Part shown: in pieces, positions 62,595 to 64,000 of the stretch
How positions within the stretch are numbered: the first letter of the stretch is position 1
How the letters are laid out: each line of letters opens with the position of its first letter
NCBI RefSeq assembly: GCF_001866645.1
Contig: NZ_MLYP01000041.1
Span: 1-64,000, forward strand
Reading direction: 5' to 3'
From: Streptomyces colonosanans
GTDB taxonomy: Bacteria > Actinomycetota > Actinomycetes > Streptomycetales > Streptomycetaceae
Length of the DNA stretch: 64,000 nucleotides
The notes under the pieces: model-generated
Seen by the model: only the letters and a program-made list of their open reading frames with translations
Told to the model about the DNA's origin: nothing
The model's database searches: none
Translations under genes and position numbers: made by a program

Positions 62595-63818
62595 ATGACA
62601 TTCCATGTTGATTCCGAAGCCGGCCGGCTGCGGCAGGTCATCCTGCACCGGCCCGACCTGGAACTGAAGCGCCTGACCCCGACCAACAAGGACGATCTCC
62701 TCTTCGACGACGTGCTGTGGGTGAAGCGGGCCCGCGAGGAGCATGACGCCTTCGCCGACACCCTCCGGGACCGTGGCGTCGCGGTGCATCTGCTGGCCGA
62801 TCTGCTCACCGAGGCCCTGGCCGAGCCCGCCGCCCGCACCCTCGTTCTTGACCGGGTCTTCGACGAGCGCGAGTTCGGCCCGCTGGCCACCGACCGGCTG
62901 CGGGCCGCGTTCGAGGCCATGGAGCCGGCCGAGCTCACCTCGTACCTCATCGGCGGTATGACCAAGCGGGAGCTGACGGAGCGGGCCAGTGTGCTGCCCA
63001 GTGTGCGGCTGCACGCGATGGCCCCGGACGACTTCGTCCTGGCGCCGCTGCCCAACCACCTCTTCACCCGCGACACTTCCTGCTGGATCTACGACGGCGT
63101 CAGCGTCAACCCCATGCGGAAGACGGCCCGGCGCCGGGAGACCGTCCACTTCGAGGCGATCTACGCGCATCACCCGCTGTTCGAGAAGCAGGAGTTCCGG
63201 CGCTGGTCAGATGGCCAGGCGGGCTTTCCCGCCACCATCGAGGGCGGTGACGTCCTGGTCATCGGCAACGGCGCGGTGCTGGTCGGCATGAGCGAGCGGA
63301 CCACGCCGCAGGCCGTCGAGGCGCTGGCCCTGCGGATGTTCGAGGCGGGTTCGGCTCGCAGGGTGGTCGCGCTGGAGATGCCGAAGAAGCGCAGCTTTAT
63401 GCACCTGGACACCGTGATGACCATGGTGAGCGGGGACACCTTCACCCAGTACGCGGGTCTGGGCATGCTGCCCTCCTGCACCATCGAGCCGGGCACGGAC
63501 GGTACCGGGCTCGCCATCACCGAGCACCGGCCCGCCGAGATGCACGAGGCCATCGCCGACGCGCTCGGGCTGCCGTCCATCACCGTCCTCACCGCCTCCC
63601 AGGACGTCCGCTCCGCCGAGCGCGAGCAGTGGGACGACGGCTGCAACGTCCTGGCCGTGGAGCCCGGCGTCGTCGTCGCCTATGAGCGCAATGTCACCTC
63701 CAACACCCATCTGCGCAAGCACGGAATCGAGGTCATCACCGTCCGCGGCAGCGAGCTCGGCCGAGGCCGCGGCGGCCCCCGCTGCATGAGCTGCCCCGTC
63801 CAGCGCGACGCCGTCTGA
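62595..63818 (+). CDS. arcA: arginine deiminase
   Basis: ArcA hydrolyses arginine to citrulline and ammonia, the first step of the arginine deiminase route to ATP. The 407-residue protein has the guanidino-modifying fold with LRQVILHRPDLELKRLTP, LFTRDTSCWIYDGVSVNPM (substrate aspartate), IEGGDVLVIGNGAVLVGMSERT, HLDTVMTMV (catalytic histidine) and the nucleophilic cysteine in GRGRGGPRCMSCP at the C-terminus. It is followed 28 nt later by an ornithine carbamoyltransferase, as in arc operons. GGAGAG sits 5 nt before the ATG. Confidence 0.95.
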   Translation: MTFHVDSEAGRLRQVILHRPDLELKRLTPTNKDDLLFDDVLWVKRAREEHDAFADTLRDRGVAVHLLADLLTEALAEPAARTLVLDRVFDEREFGPLATDRLRAAFEAMEPAELTSYLIGGMTKRELTERASVLPSVRLHAMAPDDFVLAPLPNHLFTRDTSCWIYDGVSVNPMRKTARRRETVHFEAIYAHHPLFEKQEFRRWSDGQAGFPATIEGGDVLVIGNGAVLVGMSERTTPQAVEALALRMFEAGSARRVVALEMPKKRSFMHLDTVMTMVSGDTFTQYAGLGMLPSCTIEPGTDGTGLAITEHRPAEMHEAIADALGLPSITVLTASQDVRSAEREQWDDGCNVLAVEPGVVVAYERNVTSNTHLRKHGIEVITVRGSELGRGRGGPRCMSCPVQRDAV

Positions 63819-63846
63819 CCACCGTTTACCGAAGGAGTACGCCATC

Positions 63847-64000
63847 ATGGCCCGCAACCTGCGCCACCGCAGCCTTCTGAAGGAACTGGACTTCACCCCC
63901 GCCGAGTTCCGGCAACTGTTGGAACTGTCCGCACAGTTGAAGGCGGCTCGCGCCGCGGGCACCGAACAGCGGCGGCTGAGCGGCAAGAACATCGTCCTGG
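63847..64000 (+). CDS. arcB: ornithine carbamoyltransferase, truncated by the window end
   Basis: Only the first 51 residues are present: MARNLRHRSLLKELDFTP, FRQLLELSAQLKAARAAG, then RRLSGKNIVL, which is the N-terminal carbamoyl-phosphate domain of ornithine carbamoyltransferase. Following arcA it should act in the catabolic direction, splitting citrulline to ornithine and carbamoyl phosphate, but the biosynthetic ArgF is hard to tell apart at this length. GAAGGAG lies 9 nt before the ATG. Confidence 0.85.
   Translation, partial: MARNLRHRSLLKELDFTPAEFRQLLELSAQLKAARAAGTEQRRLSGKNIVL

Overview
The window is a stretch of Streptomyces chromosome. It has very high GC, strong third-position GC bias, many GTG and TTG starts, and several genes whose -10 box lies 6-9 nt before the start codon (leaderless mRNAs). 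The gene order murC, hemQ/hemY, hemE, whiI, rnd, fadAB, dxs, xylFGH, rok7B7, ngcEFG, acnA, murA2 matches, as far as I recall, the S. coelicolor core region around SCO5998-SCO6060 read in reverse. I could run no search, so family names rest on motifs read in the translations.

Layout. 1-9 kb: APC permease, msrB-murC, a small unassigned protein, RibD-type reductase divergent from zapE, SPFH protein, lipoprotein polysaccharide deacetylase and a Pth2-like protein. 9-13 kb: a DUF692/MNIO enzyme with an extra C-terminal domain, a probable IS200/IS605 right-end scar, then hemY-hemQ (coproporphyrin-dependent haem pathway; hemE follows at 20 kb). 13-20 kb: DUF4349 lipoprotein and rhomboid protease, then an accessory block (IS630 remnant, frameshifted response regulator, PadR regulator with a DrrAB-type exporter, IS3 scar) closed by a broken copy of the rhomboid 3' end. 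20-28 kb: hemE, DUF3000, whiI (sporulation), RNase D, and the fadA-fadB beta-oxidation operon.

28-37 kb: a poly-gamma-glutamate-type locus. Reading leftwards it runs capA, a double Cache/HAMP membrane protein, pgsB with a long disordered tail, pgsC, an NlpC/P60 hydrolase and a beta-propeller protein. A possible hydrolase is divergent from capA. 37-50 kb: NYN nuclease, APC permease, dxs, and two sugar ABC systems (xylFGH and ngcEFG) on either side of the ROK regulator rok7B7. 50-57 kb: GH92 alpha-mannosidase behind a palindromic operator, a small membrane protein, and aconitase with overlapping iron boxes upstream. 57-64 kb: MFS exporter divergent from a SoxR-like [2Fe-2S] MerR regulator over a SoxR-type box, GNAT, an XRE-HTH/MurA fusion with its own candidate operator, a nitroreductase remnant, and the start of an arginine deiminase operon (arcA, then a truncated ornithine carbamoyltransferase).

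The most unusual items are the HTH-MurA fusion with a palindrome inside its promoter, the MNIO fusion beside a transposon scar, the expanded poly-gamma-glutamate-type locus, the SoxR-like/MFS pair, and the accessory block bounded by two copies of the rhomboid 3' end.
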